From the NCBI GenBank assembly GCA_003281185.1, contig QCCS01000006.1, forward strand, positions 1 to 64,000: a DNA stretch of 64,000 nt. Direction: 5' to 3'. Shown here piece after piece: positions 33,214 to 43,386 of the stretch. Position 1 is the first letter of the stretch. Each line of letters opens with the position of its first letter. The DNA is from Prochlorococcus sp. AG-347-M15 (lineage in GTDB: Bacteria; Cyanobacteriota; Cyanobacteriia; PCC-6307; Cyanobiaceae). Under the pieces are notes generated by a model that was not told the origin of the DNA, searched no databases, and was given only the letters and a program-made list of their open reading frames with translations. The translations under genes were made by a program, and so were the position numbers.

Positions 33214-33525
33214 ATGGCAGCTGTTTCACTTACAGTCTCTACAGTAAAACCACTGGGAGATAGAATATTTATTAAAGTTTCCGCATCTGAGGAAAAAACT
33301 GCTGGGGGCATCCTTTTGCCTGATTCAGCTAAAGAAAAACCACAGGTGGGGGAAGTTGCTCAGGTAGGTCCTGGCAAACTTAATGACGATGGTTCTCGCC
33401 AAACTCCAGAAGTGAGTATTGGCGATAAAGTCTTGTACAGCAAATATGCTGGAACAGACATTAAATTGGCAGGAGATGAATATGTCTTGCTCTCAGAAAA
33501 GGATATTTTAGCTGTAGTAAGCTAA
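33214..33525 (+). CDS. groES: co-chaperonin GroES
   Basis: A 103-residue Cpn10. The signature [19 protein letters not shown] begins near residue 11, and the mobile loop [23 protein letters not shown] segment binds Gro[16 protein letters not shown] and ILAVVS complete the fold. It lies 51 bp before groEL in the classical groESL operon. Confidence 0.97.
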   Translation: MAAVSLTVSTVKPLGDRIFIKVSASEEKTAGGILLPDSAKEKPQVGEVAQVGPGKLNDDGSRQTPEVSIGDKVLYSKYAGTDIKLAGDEYVLLSEKDILAVVS

Positions 33526-33549
33526 AATATTTGTTTCAAAAATTATTAA

Positions 33550-35214
<1,665 letters not shown>

Positions 35215-35249
35215 CTAAACAACAGTTAATAAATTTAATTTTTAAAAAA

Positions 35250-35277
35250 GGGATCATTTTGAATGATCCCTTTTTTT
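35250..35277. terminator. bidirectional intrinsic terminator between groEL and secG
   Basis: Perfect stem GGGATCATT (35250-35258), loop TTG, AATGATCCC (35262-35270), flanked by six A on the left and seven T on the right. It can end groEL on the plus strand and secG on the minus strand. Confidence 0.92.
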
Positions 35278-35286
35278 GTTTAAAGT

Positions 35287-35514
35287 TTATGAAATCCAGC
35301 CAGCGCTAAGAATAACGGCAAGAGACAAAAATATGATTAAAAAAGTCCAAGTTATTTTGTTGAGAGATGACTCTGCACTACTTGCGCTATTGAACATTGA
35401 GCTACCACTAGCAGCTATACCTCCCATTCCGTCACCTTTGGGACTATGAAGTAAAACTAGGAGTATTAGGAGAACTCCAGAAAATACCCATATCCAACTA
35501 AGAATTTGAATCAT
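35287..35514 (-). CDS. secG: preprotein translocase subunit SecG
   Basis: A 75-residue membrane protein that assists SecYE. Two hydrophobic helices (about 1-22 and 53-73) flank the conserved HSPKGDGMGG and SSMFNSASSAESSLNKIT region. It lies 25 bp after gpmI on the same strand, a pairing also seen in other bacteria. Confidence 0.94.
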   Translation of the reverse strand: MIQILSWIWVFSGVLLILLVLLHSPKGDGMGGIAASGSSMFNSASSAESSLNKITWTFLIIFLSLAVILSAGWIS

Positions 35515-35538
35515 TACTATAAAAGACTTGTATAAACT

Positions 35539-37161
35539 CTAGGCGTGTTGTACGACTTTATTATAACCTTTTAACTCTATCTCTTTAATTAGAGATTTTC
35601 CTGACATTTCATTTGGTATTGGAAGATTTAATAACTGTAATAAGGTGGGTGCAATATCAGCTAACCCAGCATTATCTCTTAAATAAATCTCATTTCCCAT
35701 ATTCGGAATTTTTCTTTTTTCGCCCTCGATAAAAATTAATGGAACTTTATTTGTGGTGTGTGCGGTCCATGGCTCTCCAGCAGGCCCTTTCATTAATTCT
35801 GCGTTACCATGATCCGCAGTAATAAGAATGCTTCCACCCATTTCTCCAGTAGCATTAACTATTTTACCTATACATTGATCAACTGTTTCTATAGCTTTAA
35901 TTGTTGCATTCATATTGCCTGTATGGCCCACCATATCAGGATTAGCAAAATTGATTACAATGAAAGCATATTTTCCACTTTTAATTGCTTTAGAGCAACT
36001 AATAGTTAATTCTTCTGCAGACATTTCAGGTTGCATATCATAAGTTGCGACTCTTGGAGATGGAACTAAATGTCTTTCTTCTCCCGGTAAAGGAATTTCT
36101 ACTCCACCATTAAAAAAATATGTCACGTGAGGATATTTTTCTGTTTCTGCTGTTCTATATTGCTTGAGTCCGTTCTCTGAAACTATTTGTCCTATAAAAT
36201 TATTGAGAGACTCAGGAGGGAATGCAACTTTTACTGGAAAGTTAGCTTCATATTGTGTAAAAGTAACTAAATCTAAGTTTGGAACTACTTCTCTTTTAAA
36301 CTCTGAAAATTCATTTAATGAGAGGGATTGAATTATTTGTCTTGCTCTATCTGGACGGAAGTTAAAGCAAATTAAACTATCCCCATCTTTAAGATACTTT
36401 TCAGACATTCGTATTGGCTCAATAAATTCATCAGTAATGTTTTTGTCGTAACTTTGTTTTATATAATTCTGTGCAGAAATATTGCTTATTTTAATATTCG
36501 GATCAGTTAAATTAGCATATGCCTTTTCTGTTCTGTCCCATAATTGATTTCTATCCATTATCCAATATCTTCCGCATATTGAGGCTATCTCACCTATTTT
36601 GAATTTTTTTATGCACGATTCTATTTGATTTATATATTTAGATGCACTTTTTGCTGGAGTATCTCTCCCATCAGTAATAACATGGATTGCAACTTTTTCG
36701 ATTCCGTTTTCCGATGCCCATTGCATTAAACCTACTAAATGATTGATATGACTATGTACGCCTCCATCAGAACATAATCCAGTGATATGCAAAGTTGAAT
36801 TGTTTTTCTTTAATGAATCAGCAATCTCTTTTAAAGCATCAACTTGGCTTAACTGATTGTTTTTTACAATATTTGTTATTCTAACAAGCTCTTGTTGAAT
36901 TATTCTTCCTGAACCAATGGTGAGGTGTCCAACTTCTGAATTACCCATTTGGCCATCTGGCAGTCCTACATCTGCTCCGCTAGCGCTAATAAGAGTATGA
37001 GGATAAGCATGCCACAAAGAGTCCATTATTGGTGTCTTGGCACTATTTATCGCATTGTCAGATGTATTTTCTCTGTATCCCCACCCATCTAATATTGCTA
37101 GAACTACTGGGTTCTGAGGCATGTTTAATTTATTTATATTTTTGCTGATAATCTTTGACAT
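35539..37161 (-). CDS. gpmI: 2,3-bisphosphoglycerate-independent phosphoglycerate mutase
   Basis: A 540-residue Mn2+ enzyme of the alkaline phosphatase superfamily that interconverts 3- and 2-phosphoglycerate. The N-terminal [11 protein letters not shown] holds a metal Asp, [15 protein letters not shown] holds the phospho-serine, and later [32 protein letters not shown] and TADHGNAE provide the substrate and metal ligands. Length and order are normal. The start at 37161 is ATG. Confidence 0.96.
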   Translation of the reverse strand: MSKIISKNINKLNMPQNPVVLAILDGWGYRENTSDNAINSAKTPIMDSLWHAYPHTLISASGADVGLPDGQMGNSEVGHLTIGSGRIIQQELVRITNIVKNNQLSQVDALKEIADSLKKNNSTLHITGLCSDGGVHSHINHLVGLMQWASENGIEKVAIHVITDGRDTPAKSASKYINQIESCIKKFKIGEIASICGRYWIMDRNQLWDRTEKAYANLTDPNIKISNISAQNYIKQSYDKNITDEFIEPIRMSEKYLKDGDSLICFNFRPDRARQIIQSLSLNEFSEFKREVVPNLDLVTFTQYEANFPVKVAFPPESLNNFIGQIVSENGLKQYRTAETEKYPHVTYFFNGGVEIPLPGEERHLVPSPRVATYDMQPEMSAEELTISCSKAIKSGKYAFIVINFANPDMVGHTGNMNATIKAIETVDQCIGKIVNATGEMGGSILITADHGNAELMKGPAGEPWTAHTTNKVPLIFIEGEKRKIPNMGNEIYLRDNAGLADIAPTLLQLLNLPIPNEMSGKSLIKEIELKGYNKVVQHA

Positions 37162-37299
37162 GTCTTAGATCAAATTAATTTTTATGTGATCCAATCTTAA
37201 ATTTAGCTTTAAACGTAACTCTTTAACAATTTTTATTTTACATGGTTAGCTTTTGCTAATTTATAAAGACAATAAACAAATATTATTTGTAGATAAATC

Positions 37300-37833
37300 A
37301 TGTCCAATAAAAAAAGGGTCATAATACTTACTGAAGTTGAGCTTAGAAAAACCCTTTCACGTTTAACTTCCGAAATTATCGAGAAAGTAAAAAATCTAGA
37401 AAACCTTGTTTTAGTTGGCATTCCTACTAGAGGAATTGATTTGGCCGGAGTTTTAGCAAAAGACTTATTTACCAAAACTGGCATGAGAGTAAGAAAAGGA
37501 ACAATCGATCCAACTTTTTATCGAGATGATCAGAATAGAGTTGGGTCACGCTTAATGAAGGCAACAGATATTCCGATTCCTATTGAGAAGAAAGAGATCC
37601 TTTTGATAGATGATGTAATTTACACAGGTAGAACAACAAGAGCTGCAATGGATGCATTGTATTCATGGGGCAGGCCTCAAAGGGTGATGTTACTGGTAAT
37701 GGTAGATAGAGGTCATAGAGAATTACCTATTCAACCAGATTTTTGCGGAAAAATAGTTCCAACTGCTAAACACGAAATTATAAGTTTACGTCTACACAAT
37801 ATTGATAATGAAGAGGGAGTTTTTCTTGAATAA
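37300..37833 (+). CDS. pyrR: PyrR bifunctional pyrimidine regulator / uracil phosphoribosyltransferase
   Basis: A 177-residue type-I phosphoribosyltransferase. The PRPP-binding motif is ILLIDDVIYTGRTTRAAMDAL near residues 98-118; VLVGIPTRGIDLA near 39 and DPTFYRDD near 69 fit PyrR more than Upp. In Gram-positive bacteria PyrR attenuates pyr mRNAs; in picocyanobacteria that role is unproven, and I see no pyr attenuator upstream in the 138-bp spacer. It converges on the Hsp70-like gene with 7 bp between stops. Confidence 0.9.
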   Translation: MSNKKRVIILTEVELRKTLSRLTSEIIEKVKNLENLVLVGIPTRGIDLAGVLAKDLFTKTGMRVRKGTIDPTFYRDDQNRVGSRLMKATDIPIPIEKKEILLIDDVIYTGRTTRAAMDALYSWGRPQRVMLLVMVDRGHRELPIQPDFCGKIVPTAKHEIISLRLHNIDNEEGVFLE

Positions 37834-37840
37834 TTTTATT

Positions 37841-39409
37841 TCAGAAGATATTCCCTAAATCGTACTCTCCAAGAAACTCATCTTTAATATCAAAACATTT
37901 AACTGATAAATCAGCATTTTTTGTGATTTTGAAGAAAAGAGTTAAGTTATCTTCTCCTAAGTTTGATTTATTTTTTAGTTCGATCTTAAGAGGTTTTTTA
38001 TCCCATTTAATAATTTCTTCTTCACTTTGTATCTCCGATAATTTTGGTAATCCATTTTCAAAAATCACATCATATTCTCTTTCTATTTTTGTTTCTCCAA
38101 TAATTATTTCAAATATTTTTTGGTTATTTTTGCTGGCTTGAAGGATCAATTTAAATGGTTTTTCAGTTGGCCATGTTTGACCTTTGCAAAAAACAGGATG
38201 CCAGAAGTGTTTTTGTTCTCTCTTATTAAATAATCTTATGGATAATCCTTTAGTTAAAATATCTTTAATTTTTACCCCTGGGGTCATTGCTAAAGCTCCT
38301 AAGGCTATTGATTCAATCGGAGGTGGGGACTTTATTTCAATTTCTGGAATCTTTTTTGTTATCCAGTCCTTTATTAGTGGTATTTGAGTCCCTCCTCCAA
38401 CCAAAACAATTGCACTTAAATCATTTATTGTACAAAACTTGCCTCTTGCATTATTTAATAAATCTTTTAATAAGGAATTAAGGTGATTAAGAAGATTATT
38501 TTTAATAATAATTTTTTCAAATATTTCTTTACTCAAGTAAAATTCCTTTTCTTGATATCCTTCAATTAAGAATTTTGTTGGAAATTTATTTTCATATTTT
38601 ATTACAGATGAGCTTAGCTTACATTTTACTTCTTCTGCCTTCAAAAGATTAATTGCATATTTATTTTCTGGGATAAAATAATCAACTATCCATTGATCAA
38701 TATCTTTTCCTCCAATTTTTGAGCCTGTTTTACTGATTATTTCAGCACACCTTATTTTCTGTTTTGAAATTGAGCTAACATCATTTCCTTTAAATTTTAA
38801 AAGTTCAGCTATCGGACCAGATTTCCCTTCTCCTCCTTCTATTTTTACTATATTCATATCTATCGTGCTTCCTCCAATATCTATTGTCATAATTTTTGAG
38901 CCATATGGTACATCTATACCTAAACTTGCTGCGGTGGGTTCATCAACTAATGCAATTTCATCGACAGAAATTTCCCTACAAAGGTTCACTAACCATTCTC
39001 TGTAACCCTTGTATGTATCAATTGGAGCGGTTATAACAAGTCTTTTTATTTCATATTTTTTGGGAATGCTAGACCACAAAAATTTTAAGAATTTTTCACC
39101 ACATTCAGTAGGGTTTAAGATATTATTTTTGTAGATTTTTTCATTAGGATTTCCAATTAATCTTTTAAAATTTGAATGGAAAAACAAGTCTGAATTAGAA
39201 TTCTCCTTCATTTTTAATGCGCTAACACCAATTTTTAAAGTTTTTGAAGTATCCTCGAACCATACTGCTGTAGGAATAACTCCTGGAGATGACGTAATAT
39301 TTGGTATCTCAACTAAAATAGAATTTATATCTTTTTGATCTTGAAAAGCCACTACAGTATTAGTATTCCCTAAATCAATAGCAAGTGTTCCAGATAAATT
39401 TTTTTCCAT
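37841..39409 (-). CDS. Hsp70-like (DnaK-type) chaperone, divergent
   Basis: About 522 residues from the ATG at 39409, preferred over a TTG seven codons upstream because the typical Hsp70 start LAIDLGNTNTVVAF follows it closely. Phosphate loops are this one, MTIDIGGSTIDMNIV near 190, and VLVGGGTQIPLIKDWI near 330. The C-terminal part (about 370-522) is shorter and unlike the usual substrate-binding domain and lid, so it is not a canonical DnaK. Many cyanobacteria carry one or more such divergent Hsp70 proteins; partners are unknown. Confidence 0.85.
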   Translation of the reverse strand: MEKNLSGTLAIDLGNTNTVVAFQDQKDINSILVEIPNITSSPGVIPTAVWFEDTSKTLKIGVSALKMKENSNSDLFFHSNFKRLIGNPNEKIYKNNILNPTECGEKFLKFLWSSIPKKYEIKRLVITAPIDTYKGYREWLVNLCREISVDEIALVDEPTAASLGIDVPYGSKIMTIDIGGSTIDMNIVKIEGGEGKSGPIAELLKFKGNDVSSISKQKIRCAEIISKTGSKIGGKDIDQWIVDYFIPENKYAINLLKAEEVKCKLSSSVIKYENKFPTKFLIEGYQEKEFYLSKEIFEKIIIKNNLLNHLNSLLKDLLNNARGKFCTINDLSAIVLVGGGTQIPLIKDWITKKIPEIEIKSPPPIESIALGALAMTPGVKIKDILTKGLSIRLFNKREQKHFWHPVFCKGQTWPTEKPFKLILQASKNNQKIFEIIIGETKIEREYDVIFENGLPKLSEIQSEEEIIKWDKKPLKIELKNKSNLGEDNLTLFFKITKNADLSVKCFDIKDEFLGEYDLGNIF

Positions 39410-39507
39410 ATGAAATTTTTTATAAATCAATTAATTCCTTTTTGTAATTTATGCTTTGAATTAGTTCAATAAATTGTAAAATATATCTTATAACAATAAA
39501 TTTTTTA

Positions 39508-39744
39508 ATGAACATATCAAATAATACTGGGATTGACTCTAATGATCTTGCCAAAAGAGGTGAGAGTTTAATAAGAAAATCAACTAATAGATACTTAACT
39601 ACGGTGAGAATTGCTTTTAGAGCTAAACAAAGGCGTTTTGATGATTTTGATGGACTCCTAGAGGAGTCAACTATTAAACCTGTTCAAAGATCAATCATAG
39701 AGCTCAGCGATGAACAAGACCAACCAGATTTACTTCCTGGTTAA
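39508..39744 (+). CDS. rpoZ: RNA polymerase subunit omega
   Basis: A 78-residue protein. [27 protein letters not shown] matches the cyanobacterial omega pattern (the usual KAE-N/R-Y segment is modified), and [13 protein letters not shown] follows. Omega aids assembly of the polymerase. It is followed two bases after its stop by the TTG start of a DUF1818 gene. Confidence 0.9.
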   Translation: MNISNNTGIDSNDLAKRGESLIRKSTNRYLTTVRIAFRAKQRRFDDFDGLLEESTIKPVQRSIIELSDEQDQPDLLPG

Positions 39745-39746
39745 TT

Positions 39747-40118
39747 TTGCTAAAAAATCAAAAAAGATGGAGATTAATTAAAGATTTTAAAAAGGGCAAA
39801 TTTTGTTTTTTGATTGGTGTTGATAATTGGTCAATTGAATTACAAAAAAGTGAATTTAATTCACTTTATATTTCACTAATAAGAATTTATGAACAACTAT
39901 TAGCTATTAATAAAGAACTAATGGATGAAGAATCTATTACTTTAGAATTTGAACAACTACCTTGGTATATTGAGTTAGAGGGGAAAAAGAGTGAATGGAG
40001 TTTAAGATTTGTCTTTGAAAGCCAAGATAAAACTAGATCTTTCGAAATGTATTGGCCGATACCAATAGCGCAAAATTTATTTAATGAAATAAAAAAGATG
40101 TGGGAATCAATGGATTGA
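39747..40118 (+). CDS. DUF1818 family protein
   Basis: A 123-residue soluble protein starting at TTG, two bases after rpoZ. KRWRLIKDF, then CFLIGVDNWSIELQKSEF, then FEQLPWYIELEGKKSEWSLRFVFE match the DUF1818 pattern I know from cyanobacteria. Function unknown. The short gap suggests it is co-translated with rpoZ. Confidence 0.78.
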   Translation: MLKNQKRWRLIKDFKKGKFCFLIGVDNWSIELQKSEFNSLYISLIRIYEQLLAINKELMDEESITLEFEQLPWYIELEGKKSEWSLRFVFESQDKTRSFEMYWPIPIAQNLFNEIKKMWESMD

Positions 40119-40170
40119 AAGATAAATTAAATTGGAAGTTTTGGAAAATATTTCCCCGTTCCTAAGAAAA

Positions 40171-40234
40171 TTTTTCACAACTTTTCCACAAATTTTCAAA
40201 AAAAAATATCTTTTTGCCTAAAGTTTGTGGAAAA
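40171..40234. promoter_or_regulatory. cluster of DnaA-box-like sequences
   Basis: Three 9-mers close to the cyanobacterial DnaA box TTTTCCACA lie in 64 bp: TTTTTCACA (40171-40179, one mismatch), TTTTCCACA (40182-40190, exact) and TGTGGAAAA (40226-40234, exact, opposite strand). They sit in the 312-bp gene-free region between DUF1818 and DUF2811. It may be a DnaA-titration or regulatory site. An origin here is possible but not supported by gene context; see findings. Confidence 0.45.
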
Positions 40235-40430
40235 CTTTTGATTTTATATAATTCTTTATATTTCAGTAAGACTTATTTTTCGTAAAATTATTTTCACGAT
40301 CCCACCATATTATGACTGAATTCTCATAAATCTTACTGACTGAGACTGTATCTTACAAGTCCTAGTTGACGATTTTGTGATTTTGAAGAAAACTAGTTTT
40401 TATAAATTAAATTTTAAAGAAATTTTTATT

Positions 40431-40682
40431 ATGGAAGAGTCAAATTATGATGTAAACCAAATAGTCTCAAGTAAGGAAGATGACGTAATTAGTTTTAAAT
40501 GTGAGTTGCAAGTAAATCTTCAGAAGGCTTTGAAAGAATTTGTAGAGCAACATCCTAATTGGGATCAATACAGGATAATACAAGCTGCTATTGCAGGATT
40601 TTTGATGCAGAAAGGATTTCAAAATAGGGATTTAACTAGGCTTTATATTGGAAATATGTTTTCAATGAATTTTAAGGACTAA
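40431..40682 (+). CDS. DUF2811 family protein
   Basis: An 83-residue protein; the ATG at 40431 is chosen over an upstream in-frame start because family similarity begins after it. FKCELQVNLQKALKEFVEQHPNWDQYRIIQAAIAGFLMQ-like region (residues about 20-60) resembles a ribbon-helix-helix-like or short helical domain of the DUF2811 family. Function unknown. It converges on the EVE gene with six bases between stops. Confidence 0.75.
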   Translation: MEESNYDVNQIVSSKEDDVISFKCELQVNLQKALKEFVEQHPNWDQYRIIQAAIAGFLMQKGFQNRDLTRLYIGNMFSMNFKD

Positions 40683-40688
40683 AAATTT

Positions 40689-41147
40689 TTATATTTTTTT
40701 TAGCAGTATTTTTGCTATATCATTACGTATAGGCAATATAGATAACCTATTACCCTTTTTCACTACTAATAAGTCATCATCATTAAATAAAATCTTTAAT
40801 TCAGGTAAACTTAAAATATTTTTTAACTTTGATATAAATTTTACTTTTACACAATCCCATCTAGGATTTTCAGGCTTTGATTTTGGGTCAAAATATTTTG
40901 AATCTTTATCAAATTGTGTAGGGTCAACAATATTTAGATCTACCACCTCCATAAGTCCAACAATACCTGGAGGTTTGCAATTTGAATGATAGAAAAAAAC
41001 TTTATCACCTTTATTCATATTTCTCATGAAATTCCTGGCCTGATAATTTCTTATGCCATCCCATAAAGTTACACCATCATTTTCTAAATTATCAATGCTA
41101 TAAGCATCTGGCTCACTTTTCATTAGCCAGTAGTTTATTTCAGTCAT
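40689..41147 (-). CDS. EVE-domain protein
   Basis: A 152-residue PUA-like EVE-domain protein, similar to human THYN1. YWLMKSEPDAYSIDNL at the N-terminus, then WDGIRNYQARNFMR near residue 29, and FFYHSNCKPPGIVG near 51, line the pocket that in known members binds modified bases in DNA or RNA. It sits exactly at the island boundary: its first codons recur as degraded copies at 42.88 and 45.44 kb, indicating that this 5' end serves as an integration target. Confidence 0.9.
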   Translation of the reverse strand: MTEINYWLMKSEPDAYSIDNLENDGVTLWDGIRNYQARNFMRNMNKGDKVFFYHSNCKPPGIVGLMEVVDLNIVDPTQFDKDSKYFDPKSKPENPRWDCVKVKFISKLKNILSLPELKILFNDDDLLVVKKGNRLSILPIRNDIAKILLKKI

Positions 41148-41267
41148 ATCAAGGGATTAGAAGAATATTGCAAAGTGTGGACAGGGTGTGGATGGAATGG
41201 CTTCTACACCCTTTTCTTAACTTATTATCCATCAAAGTCCTTATTTAGGAAAGTGATGGGTGGTATG
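41111..41267. repeat. attachment-site-like repeat, copy A
   Basis: In order: the first codons of the EVE gene (41111-41155); a tandem pair of 11-mers GTGTGGACAGG and GTGTGGATGGA (41175-41196); and a palindrome beginning TTATTATCC (41222) whose arms CCATCA and TGATGG (41229-41259) enclose TCCT-TATTT-AGGA. This order recurs at 42.9 kb and 45.4 kb. I read the 11-mers as candidate integrase arm-type sites and the palindrome as a candidate core; no integrase gene is in the window. Confidence 0.6.
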
Positions 41268-41270
41268 AGG

Positions 41271-42176
41271 TTATTTCCTTTTATATTCGTTTAGTTTGAA
41301 ATTAACTTCATATAAAAACACCTCGATATTTTTAAGCATTTTTTGTGCGTAATAAAGTTTTTCATCATATTTACCCGCAACAATAACTCCAGAGACATTT
41401 GTGTCTCCATATTTATCTTGGATCCAGCCCATATATCTTGTTACTTGACCAACTGTGTCATCGCTAGTTTGGTTCCTTTTAAGTTCAATAACCACATATG
41501 AATCATTAGATTTGTTTTTAGCCAAGATATCTATTCTTCCAATATCAGTTCTATATTGTTGACTTTTAAGATCACCACCTTCATATATAAGGTTATATTT
41601 TCGTCCGAATTCAGTTTCCGCCCAATTCTGTATTAAAAAGTCCTCAAGTTGACTTTCAAGATAAAATAATCCACTACTTATAGATGAAGTTTCATCTTTA
41701 ACTTCAATATCTAAACAAGTTTTAAAAAAAATAACTATTTCTGATAATTCTTCTAAAAGTTGCTCTTCAGAAATTTTTTTATCATCTCGGTAAAAACAAA
41801 CCTGATCTCCCTCAATTTTTGGTTCATAATGTTTATGAACATATGAATCTCCATATCTATATGGGTTTTCTATAAAGTCAATTATTTTTGTTTTTGTTTC
41901 ATGAATAGAAGGAGCCCAACTTTTTTCCGGTATATGCGTTTCACTTATTCCATATGAAAGAATTAAAAGTCCCTGTTCTTTATAAAACAAATAAACGGGA
42001 TTGTATCCATTAGAAACTGGCATGTCTGGAGACCTTAGAGCTACCCAAGGAATCCTTGATAATGAACCTTGACCGAAAGAAACTTTCATTTTTAAGTCAA
42101 GATATTCTTTTGGATAATCTTTTGTTTTAAGACTCCCTGTTTGAGTTTGTTTAATAAATTCTTTTAAAAAATCCAT
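41271..42176 (-). CDS. McrB-N-like domain fused to NucS-like PD-(D/E)XK nuclease
   Basis: A 301-residue protein. Residues about 3-165 resemble the MrcB_N/DUF3578 domain of the McrBC restriction enzyme (KVSFGQGSLSRIPWVAL, then NPVYLFYKEQGLLILSYGIS). Residues about 175-295 resemble the NucS/DUF91 endonuclease domain: DIGRIDILA with Asp216, VIELKRNQ with Glu231 and Lys233, and TVGQVTRYMGW with Gln244 form a complete PD-(D/E)XK active site. It has no GTPase or methyltransferase partner. It is the main cargo of the first segment of the island, so a stand-alone defence nuclease is a fair guess, unproven. Confidence 0.75.
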   Translation of the reverse strand: MDFLKEFIKQTQTGSLKTKDYPKEYLDLKMKVSFGQGSLSRIPWVALRSPDMPVSNGYNPVYLFYKEQGLLILSYGISETHIPEKSWAPSIHETKTKIIDFIENPYRYGDSYVHKHYEPKIEGDQVCFYRDDKKISEEQLLEELSEIVIFFKTCLDIEVKDETSSISSGLFYLESQLEDFLIQNWAETEFGRKYNLIYEGGDLKSQQYRTDIGRIDILAKNKSNDSYVVIELKRNQTSDDTVGQVTRYMGWIQDKYGDTNVSGVIVAGKYDEKLYYAQKMLKNIEVFLYEVNFKLNEYKRK

Positions 42177-42196
42177 CTTTTAAGGTTAAAGCACTC

Positions 42197-42242
42197 ATAA
42201 AAAAAGAGGGTTTCATCCCTCTATGTTAGATCGACTGTCAAT
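42197..42242 (-). repeat. terminator-like leader repeat, copy 1
   Basis: On the minus strand ATTGACAGTCGATCTAACAT is followed by stem AGAGGG, loop ATGAAA, CCCTCT and a run of seven T. It ends 21 bp before the nuclease start at 42176 and lies 28 bp after the cupin stop. It could end the cupin transcript or act as an attenuator for the nuclease gene. Three further copies precede other minus-strand genes at 45.04, 48.84 and 53.31 kb. Confidence 0.75.
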
Positions 42243-42269
42243 TAAAAAAAAATTGATTTATAGATAAAT

Positions 42270-42698
42270 TTATCCTTCTGCAGGAATTAGAATTGGGACA
42301 TCTTTTGCTCCAATTGCTGCGAACCAAACTATTGCATTATCGGTTTTTGCATTACCCATTGTATGTTTTGGTGTCTTTGGACCAACTATAAATGTATCCC
42401 CTGCTGTATAGGTAAGATCTTCCATACCTTGTCTTTTGACAACAATTGTACCTTGCTCAACATTACCTAATAATGGAATTGGATGAGAGTGAAGCGGGAC
42501 TATCCCTCCCTCAGCTAATTCGACTCTTTGTAATCTTATTTCTGCTTTTCCTTTTGGATATTTAAGAGCATCACCATCCATAGTTTCAGAACCTACAAAG
42601 ACTTCTTGTACATCTACAGGCGATTCGGCAGCTATAGAAATATTTGGGTTGATGAGCATCAAAGCAAAAGCGATTGCTATGAATAAATTCTTAATCAT
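42270..42698 (-). CDS. secreted cupin-domain protein
   Basis: A 142-residue protein with a signal peptide (KNLFIAIAFALMLINPNISIAAES, cleavage likely after AAA-type ISIAA). The rest is one cupin: GGIVPLHSHPIPLLGNVEQG (His pair in HSH, then later Glu) and GDTFIVGPKTPKHTMGNA with the third His. It would bind a metal in the periplasm; substrate unknown. It lies in the first island segment with the nuclease gene. Confidence 0.8.
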   Translation of the reverse strand: MIKNLFIAIAFALMLINPNISIAAESPVDVQEVFVGSETMDGDALKYPKGKAEIRLQRVELAEGGIVPLHSHPIPLLGNVEQGTIVVKRQGMEDLTYTAGDTFIVGPKTPKHTMGNAKTDNAIVWFAAIGAKDVPILIPAEG

Positions 42699-42811
42699 GA
42701 ATTTAAATTCCTAGATAATTATTTAGGCATATAGTATTTATTTTTAAAATATTTGTCAGTAGCAGACTTAACTTTTTAGGCTTTTCTTGATGGAGTTTTA
42801 ATCAACTAAAA

Positions 42812-43006
42812 GTGTGGACGACGTGTGGACGGAATTTATCTGATTTTTGAAATCCATTGCTATGACTACTGGCACATGGTTCATTAGCCAGTAGCTAGGT
42901 TCCTGTTGTACCATAGGATCTCGGCTAATATATAGGGTTTGAGTAAAGTTTGGGTAACTTCTTTGAATATGAATTTATTATCCATCAAAGTTTCTATTTA
43001 GGAAAG
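42812..43006. repeat. attachment-site-like repeat, copy B
   Basis: From left: an 11-mer pair GTGTGGACGAC/GTGTGGACGGA (42812-42833) like that of copy A; a fragment TTCATTAGCCAGTAG (42880-42894) that reads on the minus strand as the EVE residues YWLM; a second pair GTTTGAGTAAA/GTTTGGGTAAC (42937-42958) like that at 45389; and the core TTTATTATCCATCAAAG to GGAAAGTG (42974-43008), whose right arm has lost symmetry. The 550-bp gap between the cupin and the next gene holds only this. Confidence 0.6.
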
Positions 43007-43081
43007 TGTACCCCTTTCCTCTATATATCATGACGGTACCCCTTTATAAATTACGCTTATCTGTTGGAAATATTGAAGGAA

Positions 43082-43218
43082 AAATCTTTAATCGAGAATT
43101 TATTAAATAATGACTTACCTATTTGTGAACCCACACCGTTGTTCTTGAGTTCTTTTTGATATGCCTCTTTGCTTGAGAGAATGATATCTTTAATCGAGAA
43201 TTTATTTAAGAATGACAT
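43082..43218. repeat. 31-bp imperfect direct repeat
   Basis: ATCTTTAATCGAGAATTTAT occurs at 43082-43101 and 43188-43207; the match continues as TAAATAATGAC and TTAAGAATGAC. The two copies are 106 bp apart. No gene is read through them. Their origin is unknown. Confidence 0.6.
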
Positions 43219-43248
43219 TCTTATTTGGGAAAATTGCTTTGTAGATGA

Positions 43249-43386
43249 TTACATCATCTCGTAATTATCAAATTTAGTTTTTAACTTTGCTGCTTTATGT
43301 ATTAGTCCAACTGCTTCTTTTCTTCCAGTAGCTTGTTGCGCCTGATGCATTAATTCAGCATATTTTTTTACGATTTTCTTTTGCAT
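43249..43386 (-). CDS. small hypothetical protein, helical and basic
   Basis: A 45-residue protein, ATG at 43386, largely helical: KKYAELMHQAQQATGRKEAVGLIHKAAKL. There is no Shine-Dalgarno; instead an AT-rich dyad TTTAGATTAA...TTAATCTAAA (43389-43398 and 43413-43422) lies two bases upstream of the start. Function unknown. Confidence 0.55.
   Translation of the reverse strand: MQKKIVKKYAELMHQAQQATGRKEAVGLIHKAAKLKTKFDNYEMM

Noticed and set aside
33060..33263. 67-residue plus-strand ORF overlapping the groES start
   Set aside because: It overlaps groES in another frame and covers its leader; no family resemblance.
40119..40430. Chromosomal replication origin
   Set aside because: DnaA-like boxes are present, but no dnaA, dnaN or strand switch supports an origin; kept only as a DnaA-box cluster.
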